Origin: Tausonia pullulans
Taxonomy: Eukaryota; Basidiomycota; Tremellomycetes; Cystofilobasidiales; Mrakiaceae
Length of the DNA: 64,000 nucleotides
Assembly (NCBI GenBank): GCA_951802195.1
Contig: OX637627.1
Span: forward strand, 930,001-994,000
Direction of reading: 5' to 3'
The translations under genes were made by a program, and so were the position numbers. The notes beneath the pieces are model-generated. The model saw only the letters and a program-made list of their open reading frames with translations, made no database searches and was not told where the DNA came from. How positions within the stretch are numbered: the first letter of the stretch is position 1; every line of letters begins with the position of its first letter. Positions 48,974-58,639 of the stretch are shown here, piece by piece.

Positions 48974-50928
48974 TCAGAAGTCCTCCTCGATCGTGAACGT
49001 CTTGGCCGCTGACGGGTCATGGGCCTTGTCCGAGGTCGACTGGTTGACGCCAGATTTGGCGTAGTCCGAGACACGCTTCTCGAAGAAGTTGGCCTTGCCC
49101 TGGAGCGAGATCATCTCCATGAAGTCGAACGGGTTCTTCGAATGGTAGTGCTTCTCGTTGCCGAGTGCGACGAGGAGCCGGTCAGCGACGAACTCGATGT
49201 ACGTCGACATCATGGCGCAGTTCATCTAGGGGAGACCAAGGAGTCAGTAAGAGGACAGTGGAAGAGAGAGAAGAGCAATACCCACGCCGATGAGCGAAAC
49301 CGGGAGGGCCTTGCTAAGGAACTCCTGCTCAATGACGACGGCCTCCTTGATGATCGAAAGGATAATATCCGGGTGCGTCCGCCGCTGGAGGTGGTTGAAG
49401 AGGAGGCAGGCGAACTGGTGGCAGGGAAAGGTCAGCGTATTCTCTTCTATATGCGAGCCCACTTCCGACTCACGTCCGTGTGAAGACCCTCGTCACGCGA
49501 GATGAGCTCATTCGAGAAGGTGAGTCCCGGCATGAGGCCGCGCTTCTTGAGCCAGAAGATGGACGCGAAAGAGCCCGAGAAGAAGATGCCCTCAACGGCG
49601 GCGAAAGCGACGAGCCGCTCGGCAAACGACGACTCCTTGGACGAGATCCACTTGAGTGCCCAGTCGGCCTTCTTGCGGATGCAAGGGATGTTGTCGATCG
49701 CATCAAAGAGGAAGTTGCGCTCAGTCGTGTCCTTGACGTAAGTATCGATGAGGAGCGAGTAGGTCTCGGAGTGGATGTTCTCCCTGGAAGAGGGGGTCAG
49801 TATGTGGGACGGCCATGCTCGCTGGAGTATAAGCACTCACATCATGATCTGGAAACCGTCTTGAGTGAGGAGGGGGAAAAGGGTAGACGTTTAGTGAACG
49901 AGCGCGCACTGATCGGCTGAATCAACGTCCACCACCCACAGAAGCATCGGGCCTCGGCAGACTGAACCTCCTGCGAGAAGCGCTCGAGGAGGTTCTCGTT
50001 GACGATGCCGTCAGAGGCGGCGAAGAAGGCAAGGACGTGGGAGATGAAGTGTTTCTGGAGGGGAAAAGGAAAAGGGGAAAGAGGGGGGACGAGAGCAGGC
50101 GAGCGGAGGTAGGTATAGGCCAGATCGGGAGCCGTCAGCGCGATCCCTCAAGCTAAGACGAGCACCCAGATGCTCACCTCGTTGGCGTTGAGCTTGTTGT
50201 CCCAGTCGTGCTGGTCCTGAAGGCGCGTAGGGGCAGAGAGCGAGCTCAATTGTCAGCTCAGCTCGCGGCCAGGTGGAGGTAGAAGCGAGTTCAGGTAGGA
50301 TCGCGCTGCCGCTCACTCACCTTGGAGAGGTCCATCTCCTCGGCGGTCCAGAACGACGCCTCGGCCTTCTTGTAAGCCTGCCAAATCTCCTTGTACTTGA
50401 TCTGATGGGGGGGAGCAGAGAAAGAGCGAGAGGGGAAGAGTCGACGGCGTCAGCGCGAGATAAAGGCAGCTGGGCACCCGGGCGAGCTCCAACGCCAGCG
50501 AGCTCGCTCAAGCGACGCGTCGGGGGGACTCACAGGGAAGAGGACGAAGCGCTTCTCGCTGGTGCAGGCGGCGAGAGGAGGGAGAGGAGCATGTGTGAGC
50601 AAGGGCAGCCCTCAAGGAGGCGGGATCGAGCTTGGATGGCGCTTCCAAGACGGGAGGGGGGGAGAGGGGCGGCGGGGCGGAAAAAGCAGGCAGCAGCTGG
50701 AGCAGAGTCGACTCACGTCTCCTGGAGGATGGGCTCGTCCTTCTCCTCGCACTCGAGGTCGCCGACGAACCGCTTGGCAAGCTCCTCGCGGTCGACGGCG
50801 GCCTTCTTGGGCACCTCAGACTCGGTCGGCTCGGCCTCGAACTTGAGCTTTGCGGGCGAGGAGAGATCGAGAGTCGAGATCTTGGCGGCGGCCGCCTTGG
50901 AGGGCGTCTCGAGGGTGGCGGAGCTCAT
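48974..50928 (-). CDS. RNR2: Ribonucleoside-diphosphate reductase small subunit (R2)
   Basis: The ATG at 50928 gives [20 protein letters not shown]. Spliced exons follow: [191 protein letters not shown] and the C-terminal FTIEEDF, with TGA at 48976-48974. All carboxylate and His ligands of the di-iron centre lie in conserved blocks, and the C-terminal acidic-Phe tail is the contact to the large subunit. With R1 the enzyme makes dNDPs for DNA synthesis. About seven introns are present. MCB-like sites lie upstream (see that entry). Confidence 0.97.
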
Positions 50929-52249
50929 GGTAGGGAGGAGTGAGAAGATGGGAGTGTGGGTGGGAGGAGGAATGGAGTGGAGGGAGAGAAGAGAGAGGGG
51001 AGAGATGGAGGAGAAGAAGTGGGAGGAGGACGGGCGGGGTGGGGATGTGGTTGAGGAAGAAGGACCGTCGCTTGTCTTCCACGCCTTTGAGCCGCGCGCC
51101 AACGCGAGGCAAGGCGAGCGCAGGGCACTGCGCGACGCGTCCCCACTTCGAGCGACGCGACTATGAGGACGCGTCAGGTCTTCCTTCTTCTCTTCGCGTC
51201 GTCCCCCGTCCGTCTCCTCCACGGTGCTCTCCTCGTCCATCCGCCGTGTTGTCTCACTCTTCGTCACCAGACCCAGGCCGATGGACCCGTCTGGGACGCA
51301 TGGCTCATGCTTTCCCGCTCGCGTCGTCCTCTTCTCACCTCATCTTTCCCAAGACACGTGTGGCTTCTCGCTTCTCTGCGCATCGCACACGCGTCCGAAG
51401 GGGTCGGCCGACCCCAGTGTTTCTTCGCTTCATCTCGAGACAAAGAAAGGATGACGCACGAGACGAAAGCCAGATCTCGCGATAATCGGCCGTGAGCCAG
51501 CCACCCGGATCGGGCACATCCGAGGATGAGAGCGAGCCTGGCCCTCGCCATCCTCCTCCACCTCCTTTCCTCCTCCTTTGGCTTAGGCTCTGATCCCCTC
51601 CTTCCTTGGCGGCATCTTCCAGCCCGATGCTGTGGAAATCTCGATCCGGAGGCTGCAAGCCAGGAGAATAACCCGTCGCTTGGCTGGAGTGGCTTGCGCG
51701 CGCAGTAGCTCGTCTCGGAGTCCAGTATCTCGCTGCCTCTTTCTACTTAGCTCGCTGTCTGCGTCACCGTGTTGACGACGACGGGCGGGTGAGCTCGCCC
51801 CTGTTTTGGCTGTGCTCAAGTGTGCTGTGCGGTGACGGGGCCCCGCCTGTGATCGAGAGTAGACAGTGAGACTGACAGGCAGAGCAGTCAGTCGCGCGTC
51901 CTTAAAAGCGAGAGAAACAAACCAAGCGCGTGCCCTCGGCTTTCCTTTGCAGCCTATTGCCCTCCTTTCTCGCCTCCTCGACCACCAGCCACCTCCCGTA
52001 CCAGCCTCCTCATCCTCCTCACGAAGCCTGCCTGCTCTCGCTCTCTCAGAGCGCCCGGCCGGCCGTCTGCGTCGATAAACAAGCTCGAACTCCGTCTGCG
52101 AGCAGACAGCACGCGTGCAACTCGCCCGCCCGCCCACGCTGGTCGGTCTATTCTCTCAGCGTCCTCTTTGCTCCTCGCTCTCCGCCCTCCCTCCCTCTTC
52201 ACAATCCTTTGGCGACCGTCCCTCTTCTCCCCCAACACTCATCTCAGAG
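50929..52249. other. Divergent promoter region between RNR2 and the Ser-rich protein gene
   Basis: About 1.3 kb. The part next to RNR2 (50940-51060) is purine-rich on the plus strand, matching a pyrimidine-rich RNR2 leader. The part next to 52250 (51940-52249) is pyrimidine-rich on the plus strand. Overlapping frames on both strands lack motifs. Confidence 0.55.
51135..51394. promoter_or_regulatory. Three ACGCGT (MCB) sites upstream of RNR2
   Basis: Exact ACGCGT palindromes occur at 51135-51140, 51169-51174 and 51389-51394, about 210, 240 and 460 bases upstream of the RNR2 start. MCB sites bind the MBF complex and drive G1/S transcription of DNA-synthesis genes in other fungi, including ribonucleotide reductase genes. 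Because the DNA is GC-rich, single sites are expected by chance; it is the clustering and the identity of the target gene that give support. Confidence 0.5.
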
Positions 52250-54346
52250 ATGCCGTTCTTCGTCCGCCCAAAGCGCTCGGCGACCAACCCCCTTCCCCAA
52301 CCGCCGCCGCTGCCGCCGTTCTCCTTAGCGAGCAACAATGTCAGCAGCGGCCCCCGGATTTCTCAACGCTCCTCCTCCTCCTCCTTCGCCTCCTCTAAGC
52401 CCGCCAACTTTCTCTCCGCCGCCCGACGGACGACGGTCGCGTCCTTCTCAAGCACCACCAAGAAGACGCACGCCGCCAAGTCGCCCAGCTCGGCGAGCTC
52501 CTCCTCGGACTCGTCCTGGTCCTGCCATGGTGGGAGGGAGCTTTCCCTCGCCGTCCGGCCGAGACATCCCGACGAGGAAACGTTCCTCTCGTCGTCGATG
52601 CCGCTCTCGTCGTCGTCGTGGATCGCTGCTGCCGCTGCTGGTGAGGGCGCCGAGGAGATGCTCTGGACGCCGCGTTCCGGCTGGTCGGGGGAGCAGGGCA
52701 GGAGCATTCGCGAGGAGTGTGATGAGGAAGAGCAGCAATCGCGGCCTCGATACCACAGCAGCAGCAGCAGCAGCAGCAGCTGCTCCACAGGTCACTCTCC
52801 GATTCAGGGTGGCGAGGGGGGGACCTATAGCTGGGCCTCCCCTATCTCTTCGTCATACGCCTCCCTCGGCGTGGGTCAGGCCCCATTCCTTCACACAGCC
52901 GCCACTGCCTCTTCCTCGTCCTACCCCACGCCCTCGTCGACGCCCTCTCCCTCGTCCATGGCACAAGGAGGAGCACCAACCCCAGCGTTCGTCTTCCCAA
53001 CCTTCACCGACGCGTTCGCCAGCTCCGGATCCTCGAGCCCTCTCCCAACGCCAAGTCCGACGAGTCTCGGCCCCCCGGGGTCCTATGTCAACGAGATCGA
53101 TCCGTTCTTCGAGCCCTCGGCCGTCACCGTCGACCCGTTCGCTCGGCGCATGCCAGCGCTCTCGCTGGGCAGTGGTGGTGGAGGAACCGGGGGGTCGAGG
53201 CACCAACAGCATCGGCACGAGCGGACCTCGAGCGACCGATCTGTCTCGCTCCCATCACTAGCTACGCAGACCAGCGCCACCCCTGCTCCCGGTCCCAGTC
53301 GCCCTCCCCTCGCCGATGGCTCCTCCTCCTCCTCTTCCTCTTCTTCTTCTTCCCCCTCCTCCTCCCCCTCCTCGATGCTGATGCGCCAGCCATCTGCGAT
53401 CCAGGTGGCGAAGCAGCCTCTCCGACCGCGACTTTTCAGCGCGTCGACGACCGCCGGGTCACGGACGACCTCGCCGCAGACTTCGATGTCGATGACTCCC
53501 TCCCCTACCTCCTCTGTCTTCTCGCCCCCGCCTCTCGTTCAGCGTCCTTCAAAGTCATCCTCGCGACCGACTGCCCCGGACCCTTCCGTCACTCGCGTAA
53601 CACGTGAGCGCTCAGCCTCAACGACCTCATCAATCGCCTCCTCTACCCACCAGCGACACCATCAGCACCAGTTCTCCGCGAGCTCCGTCGTCACCTCGTC
53701 CTTCTCCTCCCCGAAAGGGCGACACAGCCAACTTCCTCCTGCACCGCCCCCGCCGACGAGAGCGCTTCCTTTGCCTCCGGCTCATCCCCCTGCTCCGTCG
53801 CTGGAGCTCGATGACGTCTGGGCCGGGTTCTGCACGGCCGCTTCCTCTTCTTGCGTCTCTCCCAACCCAGCGCTCGAGGAGGACAATTCCTACGCTTCCG
53901 ACTTGGACAACAGCAGAGCACCCACGTACCTCCGCCCTTGCCCCTCTCCCCCACCCTTCTCTCCCAAATCCTTCTCTCTCCGCTCCTCCCCCCACCTCGA
54001 TTTCAACTTCCCTCCCTCCGACTCCTTTCGCTCCCTTGCATCGCTCGACCTCCCAACTTTCCTTCCAGCCTTCCCGGCTCCCCCAACCCACGCACCTCCT
54101 CCCCGCCACAGGCGCACCCAGCATGAGCGGAGAGAGAGCGTCTCAACAGAGGCGAGCGCGAATAGTCCTGGGCCGACGACGCCGGGGTTTGCGCAGGAGT
54201 CGATGAGCATGGTTTTGGTGAAGGGGGTGGCGGCGCTGGAATTTGGAGATGGGTGGCCGGAACAGCAGGAGGTGGGAGGAGAGGCTTGGGGTGAGGAGGA
54301 GGGTCCCACGTCATCGGGGGTTTGGAGTTGGGGGGAGGCGCTTTGA
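52250..54346 (+). CDS. Ser/Pro-rich low-complexity protein of unknown function
   Basis: The first ATG in the long open frame is at 52250 (MPFFVRPKRSATNPLPQPPP), and the frame is uninterrupted for 698 codons to TGA at 54344-54346. The protein is dominated by Ser homopolymers (about 52755-52785 and 53320-53365), Pro-rich runs and scattered Arg/Ser patches. Only two less biased segments stand out: LELDDVWAGFCTAASSSC (about 53800-53853) and FRSLASLDLPTFLPAF (about 54028-54075), which may be short interaction motifs. No domain was recognised. The lack of introns is unusual in this window. It could be a regulatory or cell-polarity factor, but this cannot be told from sequence. The frame has no ATG before 52250. 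Confidence 0.6.
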   Translation: MPFFVRPKRSATNPLPQPPPLPPFSLASNNVSSGPRISQRSSSSSFASSKPANFLSAARRTTVASFSSTTKKTHAAKSPSSASSSSDSSWSCHGGRELSLAVRPRHPDEETFLSSSMPLSSSSWIAAAAAGEGAEEMLWTPRSGWSGEQGRSIREECDEEEQQSRPRYHSSSSSSSSCSTGHSPIQGGEGGTYSWASPISSSYASLGVGQAPFLHTAATASSSSYPTPSSTPSPSSMAQGGAPTPAFVFPTFTDAFASSGSSSPLPTPSPTSLGPPGSYVNEIDPFFEPSAVTVDPFARRMPALSLGSGGGGTGGSRHQQHRHERTSSDRSVSLPSLATQTSATPAPGPSRPPLADGSSSSSSSSSSSPSSSPSSMLMRQPSAIQVAKQPLRPRLFSASTTAGSRTTSPQTSMSMTPSPTSSVFSPPPLVQRPSKSSSRPTAPDPSVTRVTRERSASTTSSIASSTHQRHHQHQFSASSVVTSSFSSPKGRHSQLPPAPPPPTRALPLPPAHPPAPSLELDDVWAGFCTAASSSCVSPNPALEEDNSYASDLDNSRAPTYLRPCPSPPPFSPKSFSLRSSPHLDFNFPPSDSFRSLASLDLPTFLPAFPAPPTHAPPPRHRRTQHERRESVSTEASANSPGPTTPGFAQESMSMVLVKGVAALEFGDGWPEQQEVGGEAWGEEEGPTSSGVWSWGEAL

Positions 54347-55066
54347 TGGGTTTGGGAGGGAGAGACGTGAGTTAGACTTTAGGTGTCTTGTTGCCTTGAG
54401 TGAGAACTAACTAGGTTGCTTCTCTTGCGCAGATCTCCTCTGTCTCTCATCCAATCCACTCTTTACGTGTACCTACGTTTTTTACTCTGCCTCCACTTCC
54501 TTCCCGTCTGGTCCTGTCCGCATTTTTGCACCTCGCTTTCCTTCCTTTCTTTCCATCGTCCTGTCTCTTCCCCCCCTCCTGCTTTTTTTTTCTACCTCTC
54601 TCGCTCCCTCACTCTCACTTGTCCTCATCCCGCATTCATTCTGTGCCCGTTCGCCTGCCCCTCTCTTTCGGCGATGTTGTCTCGCTCCCATCTATCCCCG
54701 CCTCTCCTCTCCTATTTTACCTGCCGTGCCCTTGCCCTTGCCTCTCTCTCGTCTCACCTGTCCCCTCTCCTCAATTTGTCCATGTCCTCCCTCGTTCTTC
54801 CTCTTTCGGTGTCATCGTGTCCTTGTCTCTCTCATTCATCTCCTTCCGTTGTGTGCCTTCCTTCCTCGATCCTGTCTTTGCTCTCTCTTCCCGGCGGTCT
54901 CTGACGTTATGTGCATCTCAATAAGTCAGTCACCCACGTGTGGGCTGTGACAGCGGAATGGCCGACCGAGTCAAGGAGGGCGCCGGCCGATTGGTAGGTG
55001 GGGTGAAAACATCATATGAGTTGAAGTAGACGAGATGAGAGAGGAAAGCGGAGACTGGAACTTCAG
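54347..55066. other. 3' flank with a long polypyrimidine tract
   Basis: From about 54415 to 54905 the plus strand is almost wholly C and T (CTC/TTC-rich, few purines), following the Ser-rich gene. Open frames here (for example 54416-54904) are Leu/Ser/Pro artefacts of that composition. The tract may be a 3' untranslated region or a structural polypurine-polypyrimidine element. Confidence 0.55.
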
Positions 55067-55720
55067 ATGAAGCGGATATCTGCTCGGCGCTTACTCGAGC
55101 TTGAATCTGACTCGCTTGCTTGGCACCAGTTGCGGGGGGTCAAAGCCACCCGTCGGTTTTCAAGGGAGAGTAAACGGGGGATCGTCGGTCGAACCTCGAG
55201 AAAACCAGATGAGAAGCGCCGCAGTCCGACTCGGTGTCCTTCATCCAAGTCCGACTCCGAGGCGTTCGTCCAGGCAAAGTTCATCGCCGTTGGATCAGAA
55301 TCTTCTGAGCCAAGACTCAGGCATGACCACCGCAGTGCTATCGTATGCTCTTCCGGCTCTAACTCATGCGCTGCGCATCACTTCGCTTGGGCGGTTCGCT
55401 TGGAGCTCGGCGGCTCGATTGTGGCGGTTTCAGCATGCCATTCTCCGACTCATCCTACGTCCCCGTTGGATTTTGCATGTGTTCTTCTCCACTTTCTCCG
55501 CTCGACATCCTCTCGGCATTCTATGGACAGCATGCGAGCCCAGCTGACGCGGAGCTGAAATTCTTGTGCAGGACCGCAACGCAGAACTGCGATTGGGGCT
55601 GCGTTCGACCTGATGAAGCTGCTGCACGCGCTCGCCATCAATCAATGTGGGGAAGCTCAGCCCTTCCATCACACGACGGGCATCGATGGGACGTTCAACA
55701 TGTCAGACCGATGAGATCAC
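55067..55720 (+). other. Relic-like open segments, unrecognised
   Basis: A 163-codon ATG frame (55067-55558) overlaps another long frame containing MTTAVLSYALPALTHALRIT (about 55323-55382) and is followed by FDLMKLLHALAINQCGEAQP (55608-55667) in a third frame. The segments look protein-like but do not join and match no family I know. A decayed mobile-element or host-gene fragment is the most likely reading. Confidence 0.3.
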
Positions 55721-56941
55721 GCAGCTCCCGGCCTCTTCTTTGTATTTTAATCATGGATCAAGCGTAGAGGATGAGAGATAGCGAGATGAAGGAAGGGGTA
55801 CAAAACCCCAAGCTAGACATTCAGGAAGGGGAGAGAGAAGAAAAGACGAGACCCATAAGCCGACCGCCTCTCCTCTCCGACGCTTCTCAGTCCTCATCAG
55901 CCATCGCCACCAGCATCACTACCATCGCGCCGCCACCCTCGTACCCATCTCCAGCCTGTCGGTCCTCCTCCTCTCGTCACCACGTGTCCGTCGCGTCGAC
56001 CGATGGTTGCGCCAGATGGTGGATGCGACCATTTGATCGCCTCATCCGTGATATCAACGAGGTCATCAACGAGGTCCTTGAGCTTGCTGCACCGTCGGCG
56101 ACGGAGAAGGAGCCACACCCGGACAAGGAAGATGAAATCAAGAGGAAGATGTGCCGCAGAGACGAAGGTGGTGGACACGGATGATCTTCTGGAGGGGAGG
56201 GGTATCTAGGGGTACGGGGGAGTGTAAGTATCTCGCGAAATCGCCACCTCGGGTTTGCGCCTGGCCACTGCCGCGCTTTGCGACATTTTTATTTATTTAC
56301 TCGATATACTTCAAATGTTCTGTACGGTTCACCTGAACAGCTATTCTTCTTGTTTGCTCAGTATTCCTTCACCTTCTTTCTTCTTCCGCTATATCGTCCC
56401 GCGCTCTTCGCTTCGTTGTCCTTCTCTCTTTTCCTTCGTCAACTGTCTCACACTCTTTGCTTTCTCGTCATCCCCTCTTGCCCCCTTAAGTGCCACACAC
56501 CTCCGTGGGTTCTCAGCATCATCAGCATCCTCATCGTCCTCTGCATTAGTTTTGCCCCTCGTCCACATAATGCTCCTCAGTTCATCGTATCATGCACACT
56601 GAATATCATTTGGACTCGACAAACCTACCCGAGACCTCGAAGCGAGCCCGTGTCACTGCCAGCACCTCAGACCCATTCCTCTACCGACACCCCTCTTCTC
56701 ATCCATCCTCCTCAGCCCTCGACTCTTGGGCCAATCAATCCCTAGTAAGGAGGGATACGTGCTATAGCCACGGTCCCAACGGCGTGCACCACTTTTCGAC
56801 TATACTATCTTCATCGAATCACTCGCAATTAAAAATACAACGAAGGAAGCCAATGGAAGGGAAGGGGGGAGGGGAGATAGGGCTATTCGAAGAGCTGGAA
56901 GGAGGCCGTTTGATCTGATTGTGCGGCGTGAGGGCGGTTTA
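55721..56941. other. Intergenic or relic DNA, no gene seen
   Basis: The segment 55730-55800 carries a diverged piece resembling the poly(A) retroposon core (TTGTATTTTAATCATGGATC, then GCGTAGAGGATGAGAGATAG). The interval 56270-56740 is pyrimidine-rich with unconvincing frames. Confidence 0.4.
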
Positions 56942-57010
56942 TTTTTTAATTGTATTTGAGTCATGAGTTTTACGTAAAGGACAAGGTAACCCTATAAGAA
57001 ACGGCGAATT
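56942..57010 (-). repeat. Poly(A)-ended retroposon, copy E (diverged)
   Basis: A diverged copy of the core (TCATGAGTTTTACGTAAAGG, ACAAGGTAACCCTATAAGAA) with its T-run at 56942. It is the most mutated copy in the window, so it is probably older than copy F beside it. Confidence 0.65.
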
Positions 57011-57040
57011 TTTGATCTTTTTGTATTCTGGGTTTGAAGG

Positions 57041-57345
57041 TTTTTTTTTTTGTATTTAAGTCATGAGTTATACGTGGAGAACGAGGTAACCCTATGAGAG
57101 ATAGCGAGTTGTAGCTAGATAGAGGGAGAGCGGACATGACCGAGCGCGAGAACGTCGGGCGAGGCGCCGTGGGAAGAGGGTTGGCCGAACCACTGGGGAT
57201 GGTTGGCCGGACGGCGTGATGGGCGCCGTGAGAGGGGGGGGGGGGGGGGGGTTGGTCGAACCACCGGGGATGGTGGTTGGCCGGAAGGGGGTTGGTCGAA
57301 CCACTGGGGATGGTTGGCCGGACGGCGTGATGGGCGCCGTGTTGG
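57041..57345 (-). repeat. Poly(A)-ended retroposon, copy F (long form with internal minisatellite)
   Basis: Poly(T) at 57041-57051 leads into the same core as copies A-D. The unit then continues through GACCGAGCGCGAGAACGTCG into repeated GGTTGG(C/T)CG(A)ACCA(C)TGGGGATGG and GACGGCGTGATGGGCGCCGT segments (two to three copies), interrupted by an 18-base G run at 57234-57251. It matches copy D in inverse orientation. Its 5' end lies about 75 bases before the second tRNA-Gly gene. Confidence 0.78.
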
Positions 57346-57420
57346 TTTTATTTTGGCTAAAGATTGGACAATCTATACTAAATTATGCGTACTCCCTGCC
57401 AGTCACAAGAACAACCCGAA

Positions 57421-57492
57421 GGATGTGTCGTATAGTGGTTATTATTCAAGATTTCCATTCTTGAGACAGGTGTTCGATTCACCTCACATTCA
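57421..57492 (+). tRNA. tRNA-Gly, anticodon TCC (copy 2)
   Basis: Identical over all 72 bases to the gene at 18931-19002, with the same cloverleaf and polymerase III boxes. It is followed at once by TTTTATTTT, a good polymerase III terminator. Flanks differ from copy 1 on both sides immediately outside the tRNA, apart from a few upstream bases, so this is not a recent large segmental duplication. Confidence 0.86.
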
Positions 57493-58424
57493 TTTTATTT
57501 TAGCTGTGTCAGCATCTAGACCGTCGGAGTAATGAATGGTCAAGGTTCTCCCTCTCATCTGGGAGGGGAATGATCCCAGAGCTGCGCGTTACTGGCTTAG
57601 CCATTAGGCTCTGGACGTTTTACCGAATAGGACGTTCGGAGGGACGAGAAGTCAGATGGCAGAGGAGACAAGAGCCCTGAAAGTGGCCGCTATGACACGG
57701 CAGGCAGGAACGCCTGAGAGAGGGGGGCCAGTCCTGTCGAGTGGGCGCGAACGCGACCGTGTCTGTCTCCCCCAAACTTCATTGTTCTCTCACACCTGAC
57801 GCTCTCGCACCTGACCGTCAATCATGGCGTCTGCTATCGAGCCGCGGAGCTCAACGGCCATCGATCTTACAAGGCATGAGCCCGACGCTAAGTACCCCTG
57901 CCATCGTCATGAGCTGGTCTTTCGCTTTTGCCGCGCCTCAACCTCGATGTCCTCGCGCTCGTCCTGCTTGAACTCTCGAACGACAAGGGGAACCCAAAGA
58001 AAGGGAAGGGCACCCTTTACTTATCTTATCACGTCTGCCGAGATTGAAATGTCAGTGACCGCCCGCTTCCTCATCACTGCCTCACACGTGTGAATAGTGA
58101 GTCCAGTGCTGATAATCAAACGCAACTCAAGAAATTCCACTCTGTCATTCCTCAATAGGAAGTCGGGTTACTACTTTAATGGAGCGCTTACGCGATGGCA
58201 ACTCATGTGGACATTCAAGGCGAATCCAGTCCTCTTCGAACCCTGTCGGACTTGAACACCCTGACCTCTCTACAAGCGCCTGGGGCTGTCCCTCTGCGTT
58301 CCAAATGTCCGGCTCGTCTTATCGTACAGCCGGCAGAGAAAGCGAAGAGAAATTTATCCAGTTTTCCCAGCCCTGGCAGAAGACGGGATGCAGATCGAAG
58401 ACGAGCATCCACCCCCCACTCCAC

Positions 58425-58600
58425 TGTTGAAGGTCTATGTTCGCCCTGGGGTCCAATGTGGTTGCAAGCTTATTTCATATACCCACTCGACTCTACCCGC
58501 TCATATAAGGTTAACCTAGTGGCGTAAAAAGTACTACAAAGGGAGGACAAGGGATGAAAACTACTAGATTATAGGTCTCCGTGAATCGCTCCTTCCAACA
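58425..58600 (-). repeat. LTR of the copia element (3' LTR in element orientation)
   Basis: 176 bases, TGTTG...CAACA, no difference seen from the LTR at 62959-63134. Confidence 0.95.
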
Positions 58601-58639
58601 CTCCCACTCGATGAGCTGAGACCTACTTCATTTCCGCTC

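Noticed and set aside
54416-54904. Leu/Ser/Pro-rich open frames
   Set aside because: They are artefacts of a polypyrimidine tract, which rarely forms stop codons on this strand.
56255-56745. Overlapping frames of over 100 codons
   Set aside because: Pyrimidine-rich composition, no motifs, and no convincing start context or splice sites.
57824-58093. Separate small host gene starting MASAIEPRSS
   Set aside because: It lies in the same frame as the end of LINE ORF1 and just upstream of it, so it is better read as the start of that ORF1.
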